This document shows positions 54,102 to 64,000 of a stretch of DNA of 64,000 bases, piece after piece. The stretch lies in assembly GCA_017654735.1 (NCBI GenBank), contig JADPYG010000089.1:72001-136000 (forward strand), in the 5' to 3' direction. Position 1 is the first letter of the stretch, and every line of letters starts with the position of its first letter. The translations under genes and the position numbers were made by a program. The DNA comes from Vishniacozyma victoriae (Eukaryota > Basidiomycota > Tremellomycetes > Tremellales > Bulleribasidiaceae). Below the pieces are notes generated by a model that was given only the letters and a program-made list of their open reading frames with translations, was not told the DNA's origin and did not search any database.

Positions 54102-56109
54102 TCAAGCTGTTCCCTGAGCCTGAGCTAGATCGAACTCTTCCTTAGCTAGCTGAGCTTTGGTCTTTGTCGTAGCGAATTGACGAGTGGGCGTTTTATTCTC
54201 GAACAACTCGTCAATCTCCTCGTAGCTTCGCCCCTGGCCCATCAGTACACCCTTCACGATGGGCGAAAGTACTCACTGCTACTTCAGGAACGGTGAAGAA
54301 CATGGCGATCCAGCCGGCAACCCCGAATCCAAAGAATAGGTAACCTATTTGTCAGAGCAGTGCGAGAGAGCTAGACATACCGGTCTTGTAGCTCCATCCA
54401 GCTTTCTGCACCGAGAGAAGAATCGGAGTGACAAAGTTGGTAAAGATACCGAAGCAAGCGGTGCAGGCCGCGGCGAATCCAGCAGTCTTGGCTCGCAGTC
54501 GAGGAGTTGCGATTTCGGCGAGATAGACGTATCCGATTGGAGCGCAACTGCTTGCGTAGCAGAAAGTCCATAGGCAGAACAAGGCGATGGTGAGACCTCC
54601 AGGTGGTACCCAGTTTAGAGTTCCGACCACGGCGATCGACAAACAAAAAACTGTCATACCACCGCCGCCGAGTAAGAGCAGGATCCTTCGGCCGAACCTC
54701 TCGATATTATACCACGAAATGACTTGAGCGCTGAGCTGAATACACTTGACGATGACGTTGCCGAGGAAAGGGTCTTTGACTCCCGCTGATCGTCAGCCAC
54801 ACCTTGACGATTGCAGGACCTACCAAGCTGGAAGAAGTATGTGGTGTACGACAATACAAAAGACAATCCTCCCAGCCCTTGGAATTGGAGGGGTAGCCAT
54901 GAGACCCATGTACGTCGTCTGGTCGTCAGTGTCCGGTACTGATGTCTGCTCACAAGTTGGTTCCACGGAAGATCTCTGCGTAGCTCGCGTTCTTTTGCTC
55001 CAGTTGCTGTCGGTTCTGCTGTTCTCGTTCATAATTAAGAACTCGATACTCGTGTTCCACATCATAACCATCAATTCCTCCATAGATACGCTTCAACATT
55101 TTCTTGGCATTCTCGGGTTGATCTTTGTTGAGATAATACCCTAAAGGTCAGCTAATGCACCGACGAATACATTGAGGACGTACAGGGGGTTTCGGGGATG
55201 ATGATAAACGCAATGGCCATCAACCCTATGAAGACAAACTGGGAATAGATCGGAGACAAGTAGCCGTCTTGAGAGACAGCTACCTGCAAAGCAATGGCGG
55301 CAGCAAACCCTCCAACACCAAACCAAAAATTGTATGTGGCGATCAAAGCACCTATATTATAAGCCTAGACTTCGACAACACGCAGGTGGCGTACCGCGGA
55401 GCATGTGAGGTCTACATATCAGTATTCTGTCCACATAAGTAAGAAGGAGACAACCTACGCAATTTCACTGATGTATACCGGAATACCAGTCTGCACCATA
55501 CCAGTTCCCCAGCCAGCGAAAAGTCGAGCGACCAGCCAGACTGGATTTGACTTGGCTACAATCTCCAGCACGACGCCCAAAGTCAAAATGACAGTAAGGA
55601 GAGCCAAATTGAACTTTCGACCAAAGCGATCCGCGGTCAGGGGACCGGAAAGCATCCCTATTATTCAGGCCAAGTCTTTGGTTGGACTTCGTGCTCACCT
55701 ATAATCTGTCCAACTGACTGAACTGCAGTCCATGCTCCAACATATACAGAGTCCAGTGCACAATTGCCGTTGGCCTCGGTGACGGTGCAGAATTGAGCAA
55801 TGAAATGCTTGTTTGCAACGATAGAGCCGGGGACTGTGCATTTAGAGGCGACCCGGGGCAATGTTGGTGTTCAGTGTACTCACTACTAATCAGGTACCCA
55901 TCCATGATTGCTGCCCATGCGACGAGCATAGCAAACAACACGGCTTTTCTGAAGACCCAAACAGCTTGACGCCTGGGCATGTCCCTCAAAGGCGAGACTG
56001 GTACCTCTTCAGAGTCGTCACGATCCAGCTTCTTGGCGTATATGGCCTCAGCATCTTCTATAGCGATATCGGTCGTCTTGATATCTGGATGAGCTTTAAC
56101 TTGGTCCAT
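54102..56109 (-). CDS. MFS sugar permease, lactose/hexose type
   Basis: This is a second twelve-helix sugar transporter. MDQVKAHPDIKTTDIAIEDA is the cytosolic start. VLFAMLVAWAAIMDGYLI is helix 1. GPLTADRFGRKFNLALLTVI is the loop 2-3 motif. VARLFAGWGTGMVQTGIPVY, PETPCWYYL-like sequence (PETP..Y) and WYNIERFGRRILLLLGGGGM follow. Helix 10-11 is represented by CAPIGYVYLAEIATPRLRAK. The last exon ends EFDLAQAQGTA, with the stop at 54102. The layout resembles fungal lactose permeases and related general sugar transporters. Next to a beta-galactosidase, lactose or galactoside uptake is a plausible role. It is convergent with GH42, with about 117 bp between stops. Confidence 0.9.
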
Positions 56110-56759
56110 CGTTGTGGTGATGAGGGGACAGTCACTACCTGGCCCTTCGGCTTTATACCTGTCAACGACTCCTCAAAGCCGTACGCTGCCCCACCCCCGG
56201 CGAGTGCCCCGCCGACCCCCACTTGGAGCTAACAAAGTAAGGTGTATGATCAATCCTTTTCCCCCGACGCGTAAGGTCCCGAGCTCGGTGCATTTGATCC
56301 CAAATCGGGACGCTTGGTAGAATGGGCTTAAGCGCGCTGGACGCGAGTGATCTACATACTCCACATCGCATTGTACGCTATGGAGTAAACATAAGCCGCA
56401 GCTCCACAGATCTGAGCGGCCCGTTTGTGCCGGACAAATTCGATCCTTTTCGATTTTCGGAACCTCCTGCACCGAGAATGCACAGGGAGAGCCTTCACGC
56501 ATGTTGACGCATGTTAACCACTCTTGTCTCTTGGGGAGGGATAGTCAAAATGAGATTTAGAACACCATCGTCCATCAGAGGTAATGAGGCTGGATGTATA
56601 CAATGACGATGTGGCGAGAATCGTGAAACCGGTGTTCCGGCGCCGAGAGTATATGCTATAAGTTAGGAGTCGGCACAGCCTGAACAGCGTCAGAGTCAAA
56701 GACGACCTATTGAGATGCATAGGGTCTTTATATATAGAGTCTTTACAGAACTAGACAAA
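56110..56759. other. Upstream region of the second permease, with a shared CGG element
   Basis: About 650 bp separate the permease start from the GH78 stop. Minus-strand frames here lack family patterns. The region includes CCGGTGTTCCGGCGC at 56629-56643, listed separately. Confidence 0.5.
56629..56643. promoter_or_regulatory. Shared cluster element CCGGT-N3-CCGGCGC, copy 1
   Basis: CCGGTGTTCCGGCGC lies about 520 bp upstream of the second MFS permease ATG. It contains two CGG triplets five bases apart in the same direction. The same 12 fixed positions recur at 59622. Confidence 0.5.
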
Positions 56760-59446
56760 CTACGGCACAAAGTTGTCGGGAATGAGCACACTCTGCGGTC
56801 CTGGGTGTCCTTGAGGTGGCCATCGCTCATCAGTCAACCACCGGCAGGTGAAGGTGTGCTTCCCAGATCCAATCTCCTCATGTACGCCGGGTAGTTCAAC
56901 CAGTGCTTGGCTATTTGGCGGAACCGTGACTTTGACCGACAATATCTCTTTCAGCAAAGTCCACGAGACAGCGTAAAGACCATAGGGAGAGTCGAATGAG
57001 GTCGAAGCGGATGTCAAGGTACCCCCGGGCTGAGGTCGGATCAGAGCCTTCTTCCATCCCGATTCCAGCGGTGAGAGACCACCGACAGTATGATGGAGGA
57101 AGGCCGCAACCGAACCCAAAGCATAATGATTGAAGGAAGTCATTTGGCCCGGATTCACCGATCCATCGGGGAGCAAGCTATCCCAGCGCTCCCACTGGTA
57201 TCGTCAGCTCTTTCTTATCGGCTTTACTCACTATCGTGGTAGCACCCATTCCTACCGAGTACAGCCAGCTCGGATTATCCTGTTCTTGCAACATCCGATA
57301 TGCTAGGTGAAGCTTTCCGTGTTTAGCGAGATTTGGCAAAATCAGTGGCGTTCCGGCGAAACCTGTCGAGATCTTGAAAAAGTCCCACTTGATGAGCCAT
57401 TCGAGGCGCTCGGCGGTATGCGCTCGCTGATCTTCATCTACCAGATCGAACCACAAGGCGAGAGTCAGGGCTGCCTGCGTGTCCGACGATATCCGACCAT
57501 TCTTGGTGACGTACTCGTCTTGAAAGAGCTTACGAAGTCGCTGGTACTCTCTGCCGTAGTGAGCAGCGGCTTGCGATCGACCGATTTGTTTGGCGATTCT
57601 GGCCACCAGCCCGGTCGTCGAGACCAGGTACGCATTAGCAGGTAGCAGGTAGTCTGTGCGACCGTGGGCAGGGTACTGAGGTGGAGCTTTCGGGTCCAGC
57701 CAATCGCCGTACTGAGCTCGAGAGCCATCCCACATCCCATTCGCCAATCTTGGGACTCCTTTTTCAAGCCAGATCTGCATGCTTTCGAACTGCTGTTCCA
57801 GGATCGTATCGTCACCAAACGCCTGATACAGATCCCAGGAAGTGATGGCAACTACATCGGCCCAGGCGCCATGTGGCTTGGGCTTGTGACCACCGAGAGG
57901 GTTGACGGCGTCTTTAGGCGGAGGGGTCCACGGAACAAAGATTGGCGGCACACCGTCATATTTGATTTGTTCGGCAGCAACATCTTTGAGCCATCCATCG
58001 AGGAACGAGTAGGTGTCGAACAAGTAATTGGCGGTAGGCGCGAAGACCTGTATATCGCCAGTCCAGCCAAGTCGCTCGTCCCGCTGAGGACAGTCGGTAG
58101 GAAGTGATACAAAGTTGCCCCTCATCCCCCAGACAACGTTCTCATGCAGCTTTGATATCATCTTGTGCGAGCAATCGAAATGACCAGTGCGACGAAGATC
58201 GGAAGCGATCACGACCGCAGTAAAATCTGCCATATTGATTGGTCCCTCATAGCTGACTTCGACATACCTGACATCAGCTCAAGAACTTTCAATAAGTTGC
58301 TTACCGGAACCCAAAAAAGGTGAACTTTGGCTCCCAGCCTTTGGTGGCTCCCCCAAGTTTGAGAGCGGCTCTAGCTAGCGCTGTTCTTAAAGGTCTCACT
58401 CCCAGTTCCCCATTCTCCAGGACTTCGGCATGCCTGAACGATAACTCCGATCCTTGCTTGAGGTCCGTCTCGATTCTGACATGTCCCACCAAATTCTGTC
58501 CAAAGTCGAGGATGGTTTTGCCTGTCGGAGTGGTGATGAGCTCGATGGGCTTGATTTCCATGACTCGTCTCACGGGTGGAGCCTCCGAAGAGATGAGCTG
58601 AGCACGAGGGAATGGTAGAATTTCCGCGGGTCCCAAAGCGTCGTCTAAAGTGGACAGATGTTTGGTGTCCACGACCTCTCCGTTATAGATCTCGGACTCG
58701 AGAACATGACTGGCCAAGTGGGACCAGGTGCTGTCGGTGACACATATGATTTTTCCACCAACCTCCACCTGACCCATGAACCCAGGTCTCTCACCCCAGA
58801 TATTCCTATTCGTCTTGCCCAGTCGACCAGCGTACCATCCTTCGGCCACATGAGCGATGACTTCGTTTTCCCCCACTTTGAGGTATCTGCCGATGTCGTA
58901 GGTCTGATAGTTGAGGTGATAGTCGTAAGAGGTCCATCCAGGCGTCAAAAGCTGGTCACCGACTCGATGTCCATTGATCGTCACTTCGTAGATCCCAAAA
59001 GCCGTCGCGTAGAGTCTTGCATTCTTGGTACTTTGGGCTGAGAACGTCTTGCGCAAGCGAAATGGTCTTTTCTGTAGCGCAGGATCCTGCAGCTGTCCAC
59101 TGATCATGGAGCAGGACCAATCGGTAGGTTCAAGCAAGGCCACTTCCAACGAAGCCTCTGCCCAAGGGGTCGTGGTTCCATCTTCACCAGTAGCTTGTAC
59201 TCGGATTGAGGCCGATTCTCGTGACCGTAGAAGGCGGCTAGGCCAAGGAACCAATACTGAGCGAGCCGAATTTCTGGTATGAGACTCTTCTACTCCGTTT
59301 CGTATGATTGTAATCTCGTAGGCCGCCTGAATCCAATTTTTCGCGTCGGTTTCTGCGAAACGCCATGACAGTCTTGGCTGGGATTTGGCTATACCAAACC
59401 CTGACTCGTGATGCTCGATACTGACTTGAGCGATTCGGACAGACAT
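56760..59446 (-). CDS. GH78 alpha-L-rhamnosidase (cytosolic)
   Basis: This inverting GH78 alpha-L-rhamnosidase removes terminal alpha-L-rhamnose from glycosides. It starts MSVRIAQVSIEHHESGFGIA without a signal peptide. SQPRLSWRF, then RPFRLRKTFS and RLYATAFGIYEVTINGHRVG form the N-terminal jelly-roll domains. TPGWTSYDYHLNYQTYDIGR and GKTILDFGQNLVGHVRIETD follow. After a small intron the (alpha/alpha)6 barrel shows LPTDCPQRDERLGWTGDIQV, with the catalytic acid in the D/E-rich motif. FVPWTPPPKD, WLEKGVPRLANGMWDGSRAQ and YGDWLDPKAP come next, then a last exon with PDGSVNPGQMTSFNHYALGS. The end is SVLIPDNFVP. About 880 residues. Two introns are visible. Divergent from the GH5 gene across 297 bp. 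Confidence 0.94.
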
Positions 59447-59743
59447 AGTGGTGTTGTTTGGGAGTCTAGATTTGATCCAATCGGTCCCAGAAGTCGGGTG
59501 GGGGAGGTATCCACTCGCGGCCCGGTCTACCAGACTCGTCGCAACATCACCCCGAATTAGTGGGACACCACTAAACGCCGAAAACCAAGCCCCCGCGATT
59601 CACCCGAGATCCAACGTCATGCCGGTCGCCCGGCGCTTTATCCGGGCCTTGTCCGCCGATGCTCTTTAGAGGTTGGATCACTCTGTGCAACCCATGCCTG
59701 ACCTTAGCTCTATCTACCAAAGCCAAACCTACGATCTAAAGAA
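59447..59743. promoter_or_regulatory. Divergent promoter of GH78 and GH5
   Basis: This 297-bp GC-rich region is shared by two glycosidase genes. It includes GGGTGGGGGAGG near 59497-59508, compatible with a Mig1/CreA-like repressor site, and the CGG element at 59622. Roles are inferred. Confidence 0.5.
59622..59636. promoter_or_regulatory. Shared cluster element CCGGT-N3-CCGGCGC, copy 2
   Basis: CCGGTCGCCCGGCGC lies 108 bp upstream of the GH5 ATG. It is identical to the element at 56629 except for the three central bases. Confidence 0.5.
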
Positions 59744-61873
59744 ATGGACGGTTTTCTACAAGTGAACGGTGACAAGATCGTCCCTGACGGAAAGCCCATA
59801 TTACTGAAAGGTTGGAACACTCCTCCAAGGTGTGTTGAGCTGACTCTCAAGGTGCCGCACTTGCAGGATGGAGTACGTCCAGCTGTCTGTGACTTGCTGA
59901 TGAGAGTGAACATGGAAAATTTCATCACGTAAATGTCTGTTTGCAGCCAGTGTCGCCTGGTCTGATCAACAGCGGATACACCGGTCACGAGTTTCAAGTG
60001 CGGGCTGAGCTCAAGAGAAGGCTAGGAGAAGAAAATTACCAGTTCTTCTTTGATAAGGTATGGAATCGAACATACTGAGCTGAAACTGGTTCCTCGAGCA
60101 TTTCTTCACCGACGAAGACGCGATTCTTTTCTCTCAGCTTGGGCTGAATTGCATCCGAATTCCGGTATGTCTGCGGGCCTATGCGACCTGACTTCGGCAG
60201 ATCAACTATCGGCATTTCGAAGATGACTCCAACCCGAGGATCATCAAGGAGTCAGGATTCAAGCATCTAGATCGGGTCATCGACATTTGCGCCGAACACA
60301 AGATCTACACCGTGATTGACCTGCATGCTGCCCCAGGAGGTCAGCCATCATACTCCACCGCCGACTGACCTCAAGGACAGAACAACGATTGGCATTCTGA
60401 CGCCGGGAACCACCAGGCGAATTGTAAGCGATAATTGCCGTAGACTCTAATGACACCAGTCTGGATCCACAGGGACTTTCAAGATCGGGCCGTTGTGCTA
60501 TGGCAGCACCTAGCCAAGGTGGGGCAGTCTCTGCGCATCACTGACCATAGCGATACCGAGACCATACATGGGTCGCCGGATATAACCCCCTCAACGAGCC
60601 GACCGATGAGGAGCATACGCGACTGCTCGACTTTTACGGTCGAATTGACGGCGTCATTCGTGAGATAGACCCACACCATATCCTGTTTCTGGAGTGAGTC
60701 CGTGTAAAGAAAGAAACTGATGCTTAGCGGAGACAATTATGGTGCGGACTTCTCCAGGTTCAGAGAAAGAGCTCTCATACGGAACGCTGTGTATGCGTGT
60801 CATGACTACTCCTCGTAAGGACCTGGTGACCTATCATTCCGCTGATGCAAGATATGGCTTCCCGTCATTTACAGGGCGATTCACCGTAAGCCTTGCTAGT
60901 CAAGACCCGCTGATCGGGAGCGAACTCCAGGGCAAGTTGAAATTCACGAACGTCAATTCAAGCGAAAGGTCGAGTTTATGCTGGAAATCGGGGTAAGTTA
61001 ACAAGTCAAAGAGATCATTGAATCGGTAGGCACCCATCTGGAACGGTGAATTCGGGCCCGTGTACCAGAGCGCCGACGATGGCAAGCCGGATTGGGAAGA
61101 GACCAATGACTCTCGACTGGAGGCATTGAAGCATCAACTCGAGATGTATGCCAAGCATGACGTATCTTGGTCGATCTGGCTTTGGAAAGGTGGTGTCGAT
61201 CTCGGAGCTATTGACCGGTGCTGAGCATACAGATATCGGATATCAGGGCATGGTATATGTGAACGAAGACACACCTTACATGCGATTGCTGAAGCCGTTC
61301 CTCGAGAAGAAAAAGGTGAGCCCAACGCGCAAACGTCTCGCTGATGACTAGCGCCTAGCGGCAGATTCATGGGGAAGTGACGATAGACATGTCCGGCATA
61401 TATTCGAGCCGATCGAGCAATGGCTCCTCGATGAGGTACCTGGAGTTGTCAACCGGTATCCAAAGATGCAGCGACAGCCAAAGAGATCCGTCGCAAGGGT
61501 CCTCAGAGAGATTGTGCTATCTGTACGTTCCGTCTGATGGCGCCCCTGATGAAAATAGGAAGAGCTAGTCCACGAGTACGGCGAGTTTTTCGAGGGCAAG
61601 ACAAAGGACGAGCTCGAAGATTTGGCTAGGAGCTTCTCGCTCGGTAAGTGCGCGTTGGCGACCAGAAGCTGACCTTTAGCCAATTGTACCAAGCGAGCCA
61701 AGTTGAATGCTATCTTGACCGAGGATGCGTCGAAGCGATATGGCATACTACTGAGCTGGAATCTCGGCTCTTCAGGGTTTGCCAGCCAGGGCCTAGGTTG
61801 TAATGGTAGAATTGCTTCCGTATTCATGTTGTTGATGTCATCTGTCCTCCATGTTCGAAGCTGGACCATCTAA
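59744..61873 (+). CDS. GH5 family beta-glycosidase (cytosolic)
   Basis: This GH5 (beta/alpha)8 glycosidase resembles fungal exo-beta-glucosidases. MDGFLQVNGDKIVPDGKPIL begins without a signal peptide. A 21-nt exon, GAALAGW in frame, links to MNMENFITGYTGHEF. The barrel shows GLNCIRIP-INYRHFEDDSNP, YTVIDLHAAPGGQNNDWHSD, GYNPLNEPTDEEHTRLLDFY (acid/base Glu in NEP) and PIWNGEFGPVYQSADDGKPD (nucleophile Glu). DVSWSIWLWKDIGYQGMVYV follows. A C-terminal extension of about 150 residues is less typical. Six or more introns. If the last exon has no further intron, the stop at 61871 overlaps the next gene's start by 24 bp. Substrate: probably a beta-glucoside, perhaps after rhamnose removal. Confidence 0.87.
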
Positions 61874-63794
61874 ACCGAGACTTAGAGCAAACAAGGCATG
61901 TGAGAACTGCAGACTCCGCAAGACTAGATGCTCCGGAGTAACACCATGTGAGCCATGCAAAAACGCCGGCATAGAAGGTCAATGCTTTGTGAGAAACAAA
62001 GCGCGCCCAAACAGGTGAGTGCGGTTCTTTCAGCCACGCTTACAGTAGACCCGCGCCCTCCATAATAGCTCGTACTAGGATCGAGCAATTCAGCCCACCC
62101 GCTGCATCGAATCTATCATATGCAGCACCCTCGTCACTCCAAGGTGTCACTCAATTTCCTGCTGCCCTCGTATCTCCTTCATCACCTCGGCAGAATCCGC
62201 TGGATTACCTGAAAGAGTTTGTGCAGCAATGGGGTACCGAGAATGGTGAGTGACCTTAAGCCCAAGAGCAACGATACACTAGATCTGTCTGATTCTTTGC
62301 AGGAATCAATCCGGAACTCCTTCTATTTCACGATAGCCCTCGCTTGTCGAAGCTGGCTGCCCCATCTTTACTGCCCTACCCGATGCGATATGACTTGGAA
62401 GACAGCTTGATGGATTGGTGCCTATCAGAGGATCTCCCTTATCTCAAGTGTTTGGACGAGCCAAGGCTCAGGGACCTGTATTCGAGATATCGGGCTTTAC
62501 CGGAAACTCTCACTGGGGATCAAATCGCTCTGATATACGCCTCACTATGTCTCGCTCGCTATAACCAGCTTCGTCGAGGAGGGGCATTGAAGAACAGAGG
62601 CCCACCTACGGTATCACGGGAGGATCTGACTTACTACCAAATGGCCAGGGAAGCTTTGGGGTCTTGGGAGACGGCTAGCATCACCGGCATGTGTGAGTCC
62701 CGATGTTGGAATTGACTGATGCCAGGGGCTCTATCCTGCCTTGCCATGTATGTTCAGCTCAATGGCAGTCCAGGGGAGTTTGGGGATATCACAGCGCTTT
62801 GGGCACGATACATTAAAGATTTGGGACTACACAAACGAGATATCGCTCAATTGTACCCTGAGCAGGATCTCGGCGAGACGTTTCTCACGTCGTACTGTTA
62901 TGGCGAGACGTGAGTGATAAGAGCTGCCAAGGTCCATGATCTAATCATGCAGGCTCCGCGCAATCATGACGGATCTTACACCCGCGATCCCGTTTACCCA
63001 AATCGACCTGGAACCCGATCGTATTCCAAACGGCATCAGTCTCAGTATGTCTCGAGCTTCGAATCATGCCGTCCGATATCTCTGCGATTACGCCGACACC
63101 TCAATGGATCTAGACACCGATGCTTACATCGCCGCCTCTGAAGACGAATGGTCTAGCGACATGGCGTTCCTAAGGGCCCAACGAATGAGAGGCATGGACA
63201 GGATCAAGCAGGGATGGGCAGAGATGCGCTTGCATTGGTAAGTCCCCTCCCAGGAGTCTGGCTTACGGGTTCAGGTTACGCATTCTACTATACATCCCTC
63301 GTTTGTCGGGCACCGAAAGTCAAAAGGGCCCTGCTCTGATGGTACTCGCTCGATCGCTGTTCAACATCATCAACATTCACACCGAGTCAGCACAGGCTGG
63401 AAAGCTCGATCCCTGCTGGCCGCAGCTGATCCGGATCATGACATGCGGGCAACTACTCGTCCTCTGTTGCGCCCGTGGAGAACTTCACACTCTTGAAGCA
63501 ACTGCCATGTTTGCTCGACTCATTGCGTTGCTCGGAGCGCATATGGCTTTCTGGCCAGCCGTGCAAGACGCCATCACTGGTTTCCGACATGCTGCCCTGA
63601 GATTTGGTACGTGACGCACCGAGCCTGCAGCTGACTCTGCAGATGTCACCGTGATTGGAACCCAAATAAAACCGAGAAAAGACTCGCCATTCGATCAGAC
63701 AGAACCCTTTGACGGCGCTGACTGGTCAGCGACATTCATAGATCCTGATGTGGATGTCCCCGCCGACCTCCCAGAGCAAGGAACGCTTTGGTGA
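61850..63794 (+). CDS. Zn(II)2Cys6 transcription factor, probable cluster regulator
   Basis: This is a fungal binuclear zinc-cluster activator. The start at 61850 gives MFEAGPSKPRLRANK, then ACENCRLRKTRCSGVTPCEP. The cysteine spacing is C-x2-C-x6-C-x5-C-x2-C-x8-C, the exact Gal4-type pattern. The middle homology region appears as LYSRYRALPETLTGDQIALI, ARYNQLRRGG, LGSWETASITGMWALSCLAM-like sequence and ARYIKDLGLHKRDIAQLYPE. The later part has LIMQAPRNHDGSYT and TPAIPFTQIDLEPDRIP. The C-terminus is acidic (DPDVDVPADLPEQGTLW), which suits an activation domain. The stop is at 63792. Downstream of four glycosidases and two permeases, it is the natural candidate to control them. Confidence 0.88.
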
Positions 63795-64000
63795 TCGGTG
63801 TAGCTCGCTTCGCTGTAGACCCATCAGGGGCGGACAGCGCCGAGGTTGCTTCCTTTGGGTCAATGAAGTCTGTGTGGCATGCATCTCAGCGTGGACTAGC
63901 GTAGAATCGTTCATGTGTGGTGTATTATCGGATATCCAGTCGTTTAGCATGTCTGGCGGGTCGCGGACTCGGCGACCGGACCGCGTGAGCCGTTGTATTT
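63795..64000. other. Downstream flank to window end
   Basis: Non-coding sequence after the zinc-cluster factor. I see no further gene before the window ends. Confidence 0.4.

Noticed and set aside
56173..56502. 109-codon minus-strand frame between permease and GH78
   Set aside because: No motif or splice support, and it sits in the permease promoter region.
1..64000. tRNA, rRNA or CRISPR features
   Set aside because: I saw no B-box/cloverleaf-like run, rRNA-like stretch or spaced repeat array. A tRNA scan would be needed to exclude a tRNA fully.

Overview
The window looks like nuclear DNA of a basidiomycetous yeast, most likely a tremellomycete (Cryptococcus/Kwoniella type). Genes are dense, on both strands, and broken by many short introns (about 40-80 bp) with GT..AG ends and branch sites of the GCTGAT/CTGAC/CTAAC type. 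Several genes contain micro-exons. The proteins are typical of fungal housekeeping: SEC61, SEC62, SWP1, the CstF-64/RNA15 homologue, STN1, SHY1, BTS1, VFA1, DUS3, HTD2 and CYB2. I saw no tRNA, rRNA, CRISPR or intact mobile element. Exon borders were read by eye from frame continuity and splice signals, so gene ends are firmer than every internal junction.

Layout. 0-6.4 kb: a D-amino-acid oxidase cut by the window edge, a CYSTM stress peptide, a glutathione S-transferase, a small mitochondrial membrane protein and the CstF-64 homologue. 6.5-20.4 kb: SEC62, SHY1/SURF1, STN1, BTS1 (GGPP synthase), a class I glutamine amidotransferase, a zinc alcohol dehydrogenase, a haloacetate-dehalogenase-like hydrolase and VFA1. 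20.9-25 kb: an unrecognised glycosylated multi-pass membrane protein and an ACC-deaminase-like enzyme. 25-28 kb: a cytosolic GH31 glycosidase. 28-32 kb: a fused aspartyl-tRNA synthetase/DUF2156 protein (ergosteryl-aspartate synthase, ErdS) with a broken alpha/beta-hydrolase fragment at its 5' edge, then SWP1 and a second decayed alpha/beta-hydrolase. 33-46 kb: flavocytochrome b2, an aldo-keto reductase with a membrane tail, an FAD monooxygenase, HTD2, SEC61 and DUS3.

46.4-63.8 kb is the most striking part. It is a compact run of carbohydrate genes: GH31 glycosidase, MFS sugar permease (alpha-glucoside type), GH42 beta-galactosidase, a second MFS sugar permease, GH78 alpha-L-rhamnosidase, GH5 beta-glycosidase and a Zn(II)2Cys6 transcription factor. 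None of the four hydrolases shows a secretion signal. The locus therefore looks like a 'take up intact, then hydrolyse in the cytosol' pathway for a mixed rhamnose/galactose/glucose oligosaccharide or plant glycoside, with its own regulator. Two promoter regions of the cluster share a CCGGT-N3-CCGGCGC element. The intronless GH42 gene looks like a bacterial acquisition. A GH31 paralogue with the same unusual active-site motif lies 19 kb upstream.
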